Of a DNA stretch of 16,918 bases, positions 7,472-13,567 are shown piece by piece. This DNA is from Planctomycetaceae bacterium (GTDB taxonomy: Bacteria; Planctomycetota; Planctomycetia; Pirellulales; Pirellulaceae), in the NCBI GenBank assembly GCA_022614795.1, contig JAKEHX010000592.1, positions 1 to 16,918 of the forward strand, written 5' to 3'. Below the pieces are notes generated by a model, which was given only the letters and a program-made list of their open reading frames with translations, had not been told where the DNA came from and searched no databases. How positions within the stretch are numbered: position 1 is the first letter of the stretch; every line of letters begins with the position of its first letter. The position numbers and the translations under genes were made by a program.

Positions 7472-7996
7472 CTACTGCACGCTTTCGCGGCGCATCACGG
7501 TGGTTGCGGTCAGGGTCTTTCCCCCAAGGTACATTGGCGACGGAAGCCAGCTTACTTCAGTGAAAGGAATCGAGACCGAAACCGTAACAGGGTCGCCAAA
7601 ACCCGCATTTTCGAGAGCCATAGTACCATTGGCATAGGCATCAATATCTGCATGCGTCGGATCGATCGAGGAGTTGGTCAGGTAGGACCGGACCCGATCT
7701 TCGACCTCCGAGGTTCTGGAACCATCCAGCACCGCCATACGAGCTCCTTCGCGCGAGGCGTTGGTGATCACCTGCTGAACCATGATCATCCGGCCATACT
7801 CGATCATGCCGAAAATCAGCAGGAAGAACACCGGCGCAACGATCGCAAACTCCACTGCGGCCGCTGCCCGTCGATTTCTTCGGAACAACCGTAAAGGTTT
7901 TTCCAGTTTCTCGGTGGTTGGCGGCAAGGTCCCCGCAGATTGCCCAGTCCTCCAAACCAGCCGCCGGGACAGATTCGCTATTCGGAAAATGTTCAT
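7472..7996 (-). CDS. tadE: TadE-like pseudopilin
   Basis: TadE-type minor pseudopilins sit in the inner membrane and are processed by the Tad prepilin peptidase. The 174-residue protein carries the TadE motif at residues 42-69: RRAAAAVEFAIVAPVFF, a hydrophobic helix, then IFGMIEYGRM, followed by TNASREGARMAVLDG. The rest is a short extracytoplasmic domain. The start at 7996 is set by an ATGA overlap with the cpaA stop, implying translational coupling. This leaves an unusually long N-terminal part of ~43 residues before the motif, with many Arg residues; TadE proteins usually have a shorter one. No other in-frame ATG lies in between. A TadF or TadG partner is not visible. Confidence 0.85.
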   Translation of the reverse strand: MNIFRIANLSRRLVWRTGQSAGTLPPTTEKLEKPLRLFRRNRRAAAAVEFAIVAPVFFLLIFGMIEYGRMIMVQQVITNASREGARMAVLDGSRTSEVEDRVRSYLTNSSIDPTHADIDAYANGTMALENAGFGDPVTVSVSIPFTEVSWLPSPMYLGGKTLTATTVMRRESVQ

Positions 7997-8562
7997 ACGA
8001 GCATCCCCGTCCAGAGAAAGTATCCAATCGTGGCAATGGCGATTGGAATGCCATAGGGGAGCAGCATCATGGTGGGCTTGCGCTGGGCCGCCAACTCCGA
8101 GAGCTTCTCGGGGTCTTTGACCGTGCGGATTTCGCGAAGGAGCGTCCAGAACTGCGTGTAGTGGTGCTTCCACTTGCCGCGAATCAGCACCATGGCAATC
8201 GCCATGACCGCGCCAACGATCGCGAAGCCCAAGATGCAGTAGTACGTGTTGGTCCAGTAAATCCAGGCTCCCACGCCTCCCATGAGCTTGACGTCGCCGG
8301 CGCCCATGCCGCCGATGAGATAGAAGGCCAGGAGAATGCTCATTCCCAGCACGGTTCCCGTAAAGCTCCACCACAGCCCCGCCCAGCCGAAGGCGGCCGT
8401 GCTGTAGACCCAGCCGCCAATGATGAACGGGAAGGTGATCCAGTTGGGAACGCGGAGCTCGAAGCCGTCGATTACGGCGGCAACGATCAGCACGACTGTG
8501 ACGAGCCAGACAGTCCAGTGCTCGGCAATAGTAGCGGCGAAGTCGGTGCAAAGCTCGAACAT
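7993..8562 (-). CDS. cpaA: Prepilin peptidase CpaA/TadV (A24 aspartyl protease)
   Basis: This inner-membrane aspartyl protease should remove the leader from Flp and TadE-like prepilins. The 189-residue protein is mostly hydrophobic. It contains both catalytic aspartate contexts of the family: VLIVAAVIDGFELRVPNW near the N-terminus and the GxGD motif in GGMGAGDVKLMGG. A basic, soluble stretch (RGKWKHHYTQF to AAQRKP) sits between the last helices. The length fits the short TadV/CpaA type, which lacks the methylase domain of PilD. The ATG at 8562 has AGGAAG about ten bases upstream; the frame is open to 8706 but that part is not family-like. Its stop overlaps the tadE start. It is separated from the flp genes by a terminator, so it probably has its own promoter in 8563-8815. 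Confidence 0.93.
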   Translation of the reverse strand: MFELCTDFAATIAEHWTVWLVTVVLIVAAVIDGFELRVPNWITFPFIIGGWVYSTAAFGWAGLWWSFTGTVLGMSILLAFYLIGGMGAGDVKLMGGVGAWIYWTNTYYCILGFAIVGAVMAIAMVLIRGKWKHHYTQFWTLLREIRTVKDPEKLSELAAQRKPTMMLLPYGIPIAIATIGYFLWTGMLV

Positions 8563-8648
8563 GGTTTGCTTTCTTCCTGTGAGGGTTGGCAGGCGTGTTG
8601 TGCCGGCGGCTGGGCCGCAGGATGCGGGCCAGGCCGAAGCGGCGCTTG

Positions 8649-8756
8649 CTAGCGCGGCAGCATCAGGTAGCTCGCGAGCGCGGCCAGGACGGTGAAACCG
8701 TAGCACACCAATTCCAAACTGCCGGCCAGAATGTCACAGGGAAGCACGGGAAGCAT
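8649..8756 (-). CDS. Possible 35-residue single-span membrane peptide between flp and cpaA
   Basis: On the minus strand an ATG at 8756 opens a 35-codon frame ending in TAG at 8649-8651. The product begins MLPVLPCDILAG and continues with a hydrophobic stretch (LVCYGFTVLAALASYLML) ending in PR. Third positions are mostly G or C in the second half, as in the real genes here. AGG lies eight bases before the ATG, a weak ribosome site. The position, inside the Tad block between the pilin terminator and cpaA, makes a small pilus-associated membrane peptide conceivable, but I recognise no family and chance is possible. Confidence 0.35.
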   Translation of the reverse strand: MLPVLPCDILAGSLELVCYGFTVLAALASYLMLPR

Positions 8757-8815
8757 GCACGGAACCTGTCGTCAAGTGCGAGGAAAACGGCGGCCTTGGA
8801 AAAGGCCCTTAAGCG

Positions 8816-8855
8816 AAAAAAATCCGCTCGGCCGGTTATCAGCCGGCGCGAGCGG
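8816..8855 (-). terminator. Rho-independent terminator of the flp genes
   Basis: Read on the minus strand, a GC-rich hairpin (arms 8842-8855 and 8824-8835; CCGCTCG with CGAGCGG, one bulge, then GCCGG with CCGGC) is followed by A and seven T (8822-8816). It begins 24 bases after the first flp stop codon. This is the clearest intrinsic terminator in the window. It would separate abundant pilin mRNA from the assembly genes. Confidence 0.85.
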
Positions 8856-8878
8856 CGTGGTCGGTTGGATGCGAGATC

Positions 8879-9061
8879 CTACGACGCGGTGGCCGACAGG
8901 GCCTGGGCAACGCGGTCGAACGTGGCATTGGCGTTGTTGCCGATGGCCGTAATCGACAGCAAGCAGACGATGATGATGAGGGCCAACATCACGGCGTATT
9001 CAACCGCGGTCGGGCCATCTTCGCTCGTCAGGAAATGACGGACTTTGTTCAGGAACTTCAT
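8879..9061 (-). CDS. flp: Flp-type major prepilin, downstream copy
   Basis: This 60-residue prepilin is the building block of the Flp/Tad fibre. It has a short positively charged leader (MKFLNKVRHFLTSEDG), the type IVb cleavage context G16|PTAVEYAV with Glu at +5 and the EY pair, a hydrophobic helix (MLALIIIVCLLSITAIG), and the short tail NANATFDRVAQALSATAS. The ATG at 9061 is preceded by GGGGAG at good spacing; a longer frame start at 9100 is not needed. The mature 44 residues are identical to those of the gene at 9215-9400, while the leaders differ. It ends just before the strong terminator at 8816-8855. Confidence 0.95.
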   Translation of the reverse strand: MKFLNKVRHFLTSEDGPTAVEYAVMLALIIIVCLLSITAIGNNANATFDRVAQALSATAS

Positions 9062-9136
9062 AGCAAAATCTCCCCAAAAGTGATTGTCAAAACAAACCAA
9101 CGATGAGTGCCAGGCGCATACGACGCCTGGCCAGCC

Positions 9137-9193
9137 GCCGGCCGCGGCGAAACGGCCGGCAAATCCCCGCGGCGGCGGTTAAACCGCCGCGGG
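9137..9193 (-). other. Two strong hairpins between the tandem flp genes
   Basis: At 9137-9160 GCCGGCCG pairs with CGGCCGGC. At 9165-9193 an 11-bp stem, CCCCGCGGCGG, pairs with CCGCCGCGGGG. The second starts about 20 bases after the upstream flp stop on the minus strand; only a short ATTTG follows, so termination would be partial at best. They may set the ratio of the two pilin messages or protect the 3' end. Confidence 0.55.
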
Positions 9194-9214
9194 GCAAAAT
9201 GTTCTCTCGAAGAA

Positions 9215-9400
9215 CTACGACGCGGTGGCCGACAGGGCCTGAGCGACGCGATCAAACGTGGCATTGGCGTTGTTGCCGATGGCCGTGATCGAGAGCAAGC
9301 AGACGATGATGATGAGCGCGAGCATCACGGCGTATTCCACCGCGGTCGGGCCATCTTCCGACTTCAGAAACTTCTTCACGTGCAGAGCAAGATTCTTCAT
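9215..9400 (-). CDS. flp: Flp-type major prepilin, upstream copy
   Basis: This 61-residue prepilin has leader MKNLALHVKKFLKSEDG, cleavage at G17|PTAVEYAV, and a mature part identical in protein sequence to the copy at 8879-9061. By my count the two mature coding parts differ at about ten bases, all synonymous. The ATG at 9400 has GAGGAAAG six bases upstream, a strong ribosome site, and a GGTCCC/GGGACC hairpin (9412-9429) sits just before it. It is the first gene of the Tad block; its promoter should lie in the adjacent non-coding region. Confidence 0.95.
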   Translation of the reverse strand: MKNLALHVKKFLKSEDGPTAVEYAVMLALIIIVCLLSITAIGNNANATFDRVAQALSATAS

Positions 9401-9411
9401 GACTTTCCTCG

Positions 9412-9461
9412 GGTCCCACGGCGGGGACCACATAGCGTGGAAAAAAACAGGGCTAACCCCG
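9412..9461 (-). promoter_or_regulatory. Structured flp leader with terminator-like element
   Basis: Read on the minus strand, CGGGG-TTAG-CCCTG (9461-9448, five pairs including one G-U) is followed by seven T (9447-9441), like a short intrinsic terminator. Next come CCAC-GCTAT-GTGG (9440-9428) and, partly exclusive with it, GGTCCC/GGGACC (9429-9412), directly before the ribosome site. The element either ends an upstream transcript or acts as an attenuator in the flp leader. The stem is short, so this is tentative. Confidence 0.35.
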
Positions 9462-10036
9462 ACGCAGCAGCTCGAAAGCCGCCGGCCTGCGCCCGCGCCG
9501 GGAAGCCCACATGCCGGATTCGCCTCTGCATCATCGCTGGATCAGGCAATCACGCTCGGAAAGCTCTCGCTCACAAGCGCGTCCACCCTTTCGGCAGCCG
9601 GCTACCGCCACGCGAACGTGTCGGCCCTAGCTTTGCGCCCCGGCATTGCTGCCGGTTAGCCTTTGTCGAGGATGTGAGGCCGCAGGCCTTGGTCGACTGA
9701 AAGTCGAACGGGCAAACAGGATGAGAAATCATCCCGATTGCGAACAACCGGCCAGCCGACCAGTGCAAGAGCGCTAGATAGTCCAGCGATCCCGCACGAT
9801 TGAAACCTAGGTCAGGTTCATGGCGAGTCAAATTCGCGGCTTTAGAGAATTTGCAAAAGGGCCGTAGATTCTGCGGGGCGCGGATTCGCTCGTCCCAATT
9901 GCTGCCATTGGCAATTTTGGGGCAATCGTCACCATCGGTGCTGGCGGCCCGATCCGAAAACGCAGCAGTCGGGCCGCTGTGGTATATGAAGGAACAAGCT
10001 TACGATCGCGCACCACGCTGTTGCGGGGAATTGCCG
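9462..10036. other. Gene-poor divergent region between flp and the HTTM gene
   Basis: I find no convincing gene. Open frames here lack family features and do not share the codon pattern of the neighbours. A GGATGA-GAAA-TCATCC hairpin sits at 9719-9734. The region must hold the flp promoter (minus) and probably the HTTM promoter (plus), but I could not place either with confidence. Confidence 0.4.
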
Positions 10037-11125
10037 ATGCCAGCCGCTTCAACCTCGCAAACGCTCGACGAGCTGTTTGGAATCGATATCCGGGGCCTGA
10101 CGGCCTTCCGGATTGCGATTGGCCTGCTCGTGATGATCCAAGCGGTGCTGAGGCTGCACGATCTGCCGCTGGCTGCTGAGCCGACGCTGGCGGGCTGGCT
10201 CGATCTGGATTGGCTGATCGTGATGGCATGCGGCGCGGCGATTGCCGCCGGCCGCGGCGTGTCGCTGGCTTGCTTGCTGGCCTGGCCGCTCTTGTTTCGA
10301 CACGTCCAAGCCGAGTGGAACGCCGGCGGAATCCAGATCCATCGCTACCTGCTTTTGATCGGCGTGTTTTGGCTGATGCTCGTGCCAGCCGATCGGCTCG
10401 CTCGGGCGGGAGCGCCGCCGCGCGAAAAGCCCGCGATTCCGCGGCGAATTCTATCGTTTGCGACGGCTGCGTTGCTCGTGCAGGTGCTGTTCGTCTACCT
10501 GTCGGCAGGAATGGCCAAGTCGCACGTCGAATGGCTGTTGCGAGCCGATGCGCTCGAGAATCTCATGTTCACCCGGCATGCCTCGCCGCTGGGGCGGTCG
10601 CTCGTGGCATTTCCCTGGCTGCTCCAGGCACTGTCCATCGCCACGGTCGCCGTCGAAGTCGCCGGCCCGATCGCCTGCTTCGTTCCCTGCCGGCAGCTAC
10701 CCACGATCCGCATCGCCGTCATTTTGCTGGTCAGCGGCTTTCATTTGGGCCTGCAATTGACGATGAATCTGGACACGATTCCCATGGTCTGCCAGGCCTA
10801 TTGGCTGTTGCTGGTGCCGAGCGGAACGTGGGACCGGCTCTGGCCGCGCGGCGATTTGCTGGCGGAGACGGCCGGCGAGACGCACGCACTTAACCGGCGG
10901 CTGTCGCAATGCATGCTGGCCGGAATGACCGCTTCGTTTTTGCTGTCGGCACTGGTAACGAGCGATCCTACGGGAACACTGCTCCGCATCCACCACGCGA
11001 CGCCCAAGATCGGGTTGTATCAAGATTGGCGGATGTTCCGCAGCCCGGCCACGTTGCGGCGTACCGAGGCAAGGAGACGGGCCGAAAGGCAAGCTAGCGA
11101 GTCGTCGGTGATGAGTTTCGGGTAG
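10037..11125 (+). CDS. HTTM-domain membrane protein with unusual C-terminus
   Basis: The 362-residue protein has about seven to eight membrane spans and the HTTM pattern (vitamin K-dependent gamma-carboxylase-like membrane domain). It shows GLTAFRIAIGLLVMIQAVLRL, the conserved VYLSAGMAKSHVEWL, then FHLGLQLTMNLDTIPMV and a final span followed by IGLYQDWRMF, where relatives have QxWxMFAP. After that motif most homologs that I know of continue with a soluble C-terminal domain. Here ~25 Arg/Ser-rich residues follow and the frame stops, 12 bp before a palindrome. It may be truncated. The ATG at 10037 is chosen because the conserved part starts about 20 residues later; the frame is open to 9800 without recognisable sequence. 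The biochemical role of bacterial HTTM proteins is mostly unknown. Confidence 0.75.
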   Translation: MPAASTSQTLDELFGIDIRGLTAFRIAIGLLVMIQAVLRLHDLPLAAEPTLAGWLDLDWLIVMACGAAIAAGRGVSLACLLAWPLLFRHVQAEWNAGGIQIHRYLLLIGVFWLMLVPADRLARAGAPPREKPAIPRRILSFATAALLVQVLFVYLSAGMAKSHVEWLLRADALENLMFTRHASPLGRSLVAFPWLLQALSIATVAVEVAGPIACFVPCRQLPTIRIAVILLVSGFHLGLQLTMNLDTIPMVCQAYWLLLVPSGTWDRLWPRGDLLAETAGETHALNRRLSQCMLAGMTASFLLSALVTSDPTGTLLRIHHATPKIGLYQDWRMFRSPATLRRTEARRRAERQASESSVMSFG

Positions 11126-11137
11126 AGGAACAGCACG

Positions 11138-11153
11138 CCCACGCAAGCGTGGG
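11138..11153. repeat. Short palindrome CCCACGC-AA-GCGTGGG
   Basis: Perfect 7-bp arms around AA, 12 bp after the HTTM stop codon and 50 bp before the tRNA 3' end. Without a T-tract it is listed as one of the window's palindromic repeats; it could also act as a barrier between the converging HTTM and tRNA transcripts. Confidence 0.55.
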
Positions 11154-11203
11154 ACGTGGCACCCGAAAATCAGACGTTGACGCAGTGCAACGGAAGATCG
11201 AAG

Positions 11204-11287
11204 TGCGGTCGACAGGGGTTGAACCTGCACGCCCTTGCGGGCGCCAGCCCCTCAAGCTGGTGCGTCTGCCAATTCCGCCACGACCGC
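11204..11287 (-). tRNA. tRNA-Leu (anticodon GAG)
   Basis: The 84-base minus-strand gene folds as a class II tRNA. It has a perfect 7-bp acceptor (GCGGTCG with CGACCGC) and discriminator A. The anticodon stem is CCAGC/GCTGG with loop TTGAGGG, putting GAG at 11253-11251 to read CUC/CUU leucine codons. A long variable arm (CGCCC-GCAA-GGGCG) and a T-arm with TTCAACC complete it. CCA is not encoded. It is flanked on both sides by palindromic repeats. Confidence 0.96.
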
Positions 11288-11364
11288 GGTGGTGAGCCTT
11301 TAGTCTAGGCTGTGGGGGTCCCTCGTCAAGACGCGAGTGGGACGGGCGAGGTTCGCGTTTCGTA

Positions 11365-11385
11365 GTCCCACACTCCGTGTGGGAC
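11365..11385. repeat. Palindrome, arms GTCCCACAC and GTGTGGGAC around TCC
   Basis: Perfect 9-bp arms around a 3-base centre. A near copy in the opposite orientation, with centre GGA, lies at 11439-11459. Together they form an inverted pair in the gap between the tRNA and the transporter gene. Confidence 0.7.
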
Positions 11386-11438
11386 ATGTAGTGTCATCCG
11401 CGGCCGCCAACGCTTGGGCAGAGCCGTTTGGTGATTCT

Positions 11439-11459
11439 GGCCCACACGGAGTGTGGGCC
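11439..11459. repeat. Palindrome, arms GGCCCACAC and GTGTGGGCC around GGA
   Basis: Inverted partner of the copy at 11365-11385, with the same core and a one-base difference in each outer arm. It lies 4 bp from the stop codon of the transporter gene and could serve as its 3' hairpin. Confidence 0.7.
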
Positions 11460-11463
11460 TACT

Positions 11464-13053
11464 TTAGATCCTGACCCCCAGCACCCAACCCAGCCCATAA
11501 ACGAACAAGGGAATCAGCACGACCGCGAGAAGGTCCAGCAGAAACCCCGCGCGGATCATCTGGCCGAGCCGGATGTGCCCCGTAGCAAACGCAATTGCAT
11601 TGGGGGGCGTGGCGACGGGAAGCATGAAGCCGCAACTGGCGGCGACGACGGCCGGCACGCACAGGAGTCGCGGATCGACTTCCATGCCCACGGCAACCTC
11701 GAACAGAATGGGCAGCAGGGCGACCACGGCCGCAAGGTTGTTCGTCAACTCGCCCGAAAAGACGATCAGGGCGACGATCAGCGTGATCTGCCAATACGTG
11801 GGAAGAGCCTTCAGTCCCGATACTTGCTGACCGATCCAGGCCGCCAGGCCGCTGTCGCTGATGGCCGCCGCCAGGCTCAATCCGCCGCCAAACAGGAGCA
11901 ACACGCCCCACGGCAGCTTGATGGCCGTTTTCCAATCGAGCGCGAATTGCCCGCGGGCCAGATCGACCGGAATCAAAAACAGGGCGATCGCGCCGAGCAT
12001 TGCGGCCAATGAATCGTCCAGCGACTTCACCGCGGGGAAGAGCGTCACGAGGGCGGACCAGGCTTTCAGATACGAGCCCGAAATCCAAAGCCCGGCGGTG
12101 ATTAGGAATACGATTGTCACCGTCCACTCGCCGCGGCTCACCCGTCCCAGCTTTCGATATTCCTCCACGATCAACTCGCGCCCGCCGGGAATCGCCCGCA
12201 TGCGCACGGGAAACAGCAGCCGCGTCATGAGCAACCAGGCAAGTACGAGATACAGCGCGGCGAGCGGCGTGGCAAAGATCATCCAGCGAAAGAAATCGAT
12301 CGGGAGCTGGCGGCCGGCCATGTAGCCTTTGAAGAAGACGTTCGGCGGAGTGCCGACGAGCGTGGCAAAGCCGCCGAGGCTGGCAGCGTAAGCGATCCCC
12401 AGGAGCAAGCAGGTAGCGAAGTTGGCGGCATCGGCGGGATCGGCGCTGTAGGGAACGCCCTCCGTGGCGTTCCGGGAGTCGGGAGTCGGGAGTTGGGAGT
12501 CGGGCGTGAGTCGTGATTGCAACAGGGCCGCGACGGATAGGCCGATCGGCAGCATCATCACAGTCGTGGCGGTGTTGCTGATCCACATGCTCACCAGGGC
12601 CGTAGCCAGCATGAACCCCCCGATTAAGAGCGACGGTGAAGTTCCCACGGCGAGCACGGTGAGCAGGGCGATGCGGCGATGCAGGCCCCACTTCTCGATC
12701 GCCAGGGCGATCATGAAGCCGCCGAGAAACAGAAAGATCGCCGGATCGGCAAAGGGGGCAGCGGCCCGCGCGAAGGGACTGGCGGAGGAACTGCCCGCGG
12801 AATAGACGCCGGTAAGCGGCAAGAGAATCAGCGGCAAAAGGGCCGTTGCCTCCAGGGGCAGGGCTTCGGTCATCCACCAGACGGCCATGAGGGTCGCGAC
12901 GCCGCCGCAGGCGCGAGCGGCATGTGACAGACCGCCGCCGTCGCCGCCGGGGAGCAGAAAAAACACGGTCAATGCCGCGATCGGGCCGGCAGCCAGGCCA
13001 ATGCGGGCGGCCAGCGACGGAGATTCTGAGGTGGGCGAGAGAAGAGAACGCAT
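11464..13053 (-). CDS. DASS/SLC13-type anion transporter
   Basis: This inner-membrane transporter belongs to the divalent anion:sodium symporter family, whose members carry dicarboxylates, sulfate or related anions. The 529-residue protein has about a dozen hydrophobic spans. It shows VWWMTEALPLEATALLPL, ADPAIFLFLGGFMIALAIEKW, the first SNT site (MWISNTATTVMMLPI, residues ~159-163), LGIAYAASLGGFATLVGTPPN, LLFGGGLSLAAAI and the closing LPVATPPNAIAFATGHI. The second SNT site reads NNL (GELTNNLAAVVALLPI, ~436-442), so sodium coupling is uncertain. Residues ~183-205 are a repeat-derived insertion absent from the usual family pattern. The ATG at 13053 has AAGG nearby; a GTG at 13068 is the alternative. 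The substrate cannot be named. A 13-bp perfect stem lies 26 bp upstream. Confidence 0.88.
   Translation of the reverse strand: MRSLLSPTSESPSLAARIGLAAGPIAALTVFFLLPGGDGGGLSHAARACGGVATLMAVWWMTEALPLEATALLPLILLPLTGVYSAGSSSASPFARAAAPFADPAIFLFLGGFMIALAIEKWGLHRRIALLTVLAVGTSPSLLIGGFMLATALVSMWISNTATTVMMLPIGLSVAALLQSRLTPDSQLPTPDSRNATEGVPYSADPADAANFATCLLLGIAYAASLGGFATLVGTPPNVFFKGYMAGRQLPIDFFRWMIFATPLAALYLVLAWLLMTRLLFPVRMRAIPGGRELIVEEYRKLGRVSRGEWTVTIVFLITAGLWISGSYLKAWSALVTLFPAVKSLDDSLAAMLGAIALFLIPVDLARGQFALDWKTAIKLPWGVLLLFGGGLSLAAAISDSGLAAWIGQQVSGLKALPTYWQITLIVALIVFSGELTNNLAAVVALLPILFEVAVGMEVDPRLLCVPAVVAASCGFMLPVATPPNAIAFATGHIRLGQMIRAGFLLDLLAVVLIPLFVYGLGWVLGVRI
12452..12501. repeat. Palindrome plus heptamer tandem repeat inside the transporter gene
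   Basis: GGAACGCC and GGCGTTCC flank CTCCGT (12452-12473), a perfect 8-bp palindrome. Four heptamers follow directly: GGGAGTC, GGGAGTC, GGGAGTT, GGGAGTC (12474-12501). Both lie in frame within the transporter and encode a Pro/Asp/Ser loop (TPDSQLPTPDSRNATEGVP) between membrane spans. The palindrome resembles intergenic repeats elsewhere in the window. Confidence 0.8.
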
Positions 13054-13079
13054 TTTTGCCTTGGCCACGTTAACATCTT

Positions 13080-13110
13080 TCCCAAGTCATTGCCGATCAA
13101 TGACTTGGGA
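13080..13110. repeat. Perfect 13-bp inverted repeat upstream of the transporter gene
   Basis: TCCCAAGTCATTG (13080-13092) and CAATGACTTGGGA (13098-13110) are exact reverse complements around CCGAT. It sits 26 bp upstream of the transporter ATG, in its likely leader or promoter. It is less GC-rich than the other palindromes. It could be a leader hairpin, an operator or another repeat family. Confidence 0.6.
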
Positions 13111-13126
13111 TGTCGTCGAAAGAGTT

Positions 13127-13178
13127 TTGTGGTGCGGCCGTCTCGGCTGCACTGGCAGGCGGGATGCCTGCACCACAA
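13127..13178. repeat. Nested palindromic repeat upstream of rpsU
   Basis: Outer arms TTGTGGTGC (13127-13135) and GCACCACAA (13170-13178) enclose two hairpins. GTGCGGCCG-TCT-CGGCTGCAC (13132-13152) has one G-U pair, and GCAGGC-GGGAT-GCCTGC lies at 13155-13171. The CG-TCT-CG core is shared with the repeat at 13515-13535. Confidence 0.65.
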
Positions 13179-13189
13179 CAGAGCACCAC

Positions 13190-13217
13190 TGGACAGCCCG
13201 CAGCGACTCGATGTAAA
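13190..13217 (+). promoter_or_regulatory. Candidate sigma-70-like promoter of rpsU
   Basis: TGGACA (13190-13195) and TGTAAA (13212-13217) are spaced by 16 bp. They match the -35 and -10 consensus at five and four of six positions. Initiation near 13224 would give a leader of about 67 bases. No experimental support is visible. Confidence 0.35.
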
Positions 13218-13290
13218 CTGTTGAGCTTTCCCTAGTTACGTCAAGGCCGGTGAGTTACTTAGTCCAATTCCAACCCAGTATGGAGGGTCG

Positions 13291-13491
13291 ATGGTCAAGT
13301 TGATTGTGCGCGACCGCGAGAGCATTCAAGAGGCGGTTCGTCGCTTCCGCAAGTTGGTCGAACGCAGCGGGATCAAGAAAGAAATGCGCCGCCGCGAGTA
13401 TTACGAAAAGCCGAGCGAGATTCTCCGCCGGGCCCGCCTGCGAGCCGAGCGCCGCGCCCGCCGCCCGCTGCCGGTCCGACCGGGAATGTGA
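13291..13491 (+). CDS. rpsU: 30S ribosomal protein bS21
   Basis: bS21 is a small basic protein of the 30S subunit that sits near the anti-Shine-Dalgarno end of 16S rRNA and aids initiation. The 66-residue product shows the full family pattern: MVKLIVRDRESIQEAVRRFR, KKEMRRREYYEKPSEI and an Arg-rich tail (RRARLRAERRARR). The ATG at 13291 is preceded by GGAGG (13282-13286), one of the best ribosome sites in the window. It is the only gene on the plus strand between the transporter and the gspF-type gene and is probably monocistronic. Paired palindromes follow its stop by 23 bp. Confidence 0.96.
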   Translation: MVKLIVRDRESIQEAVRRFRKLVERSGIKKEMRRREYYEKPSEILRRARLRAERRARRPLPVRPGM

Positions 13492-13514
13492 CCGTAGGAC
13501 AGCATATGAGCGTA

Positions 13515-13567
13515 GGACAAGCGTCTCGCTTGTCCTTCTTTGGCCTGGACAACCGAGACGGTTGTCC
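13515..13567. repeat. Pair of palindromes between rpsU and gspF
   Basis: GGACAAGCG-TCT-CGCTTGTCC (13515-13535) and GGACAACCG-AGA-CGGTTGTCC (13547-13567) each have perfect 9-bp arms. Their outer parts (GTAGGACAA and TTGTCCTAC) also pair with each other. The second hairpin reaches the stop codon of the gspF-type gene. The pair could act as a two-way barrier between converging transcripts. Confidence 0.7.

Noticed and set aside
9707..9760. GGGCAAAC followed by a GAAA-capped hairpin and CCGGCC, recalling a cyclic di-GMP-I (GEMM) riboswitch next to pilus genes
   Set aside because: The conserved segment after the hairpin (GACGCAAAGCC) and a fitting second stem with a tetraloop receptor are missing, and the strand faces the HTTM gene 280 bp away rather than flp.
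9571..9831. 86-codon minus-strand open frame in the flp upstream region
   Set aside because: No domain, no ribosome site and no codon pattern like the neighbours; it is likely chance.
11365..13567. Repeated palindromes as a CRISPR array
   Set aside because: Units are few, differ in sequence, lack regular spacers and have no cas genes nearby.
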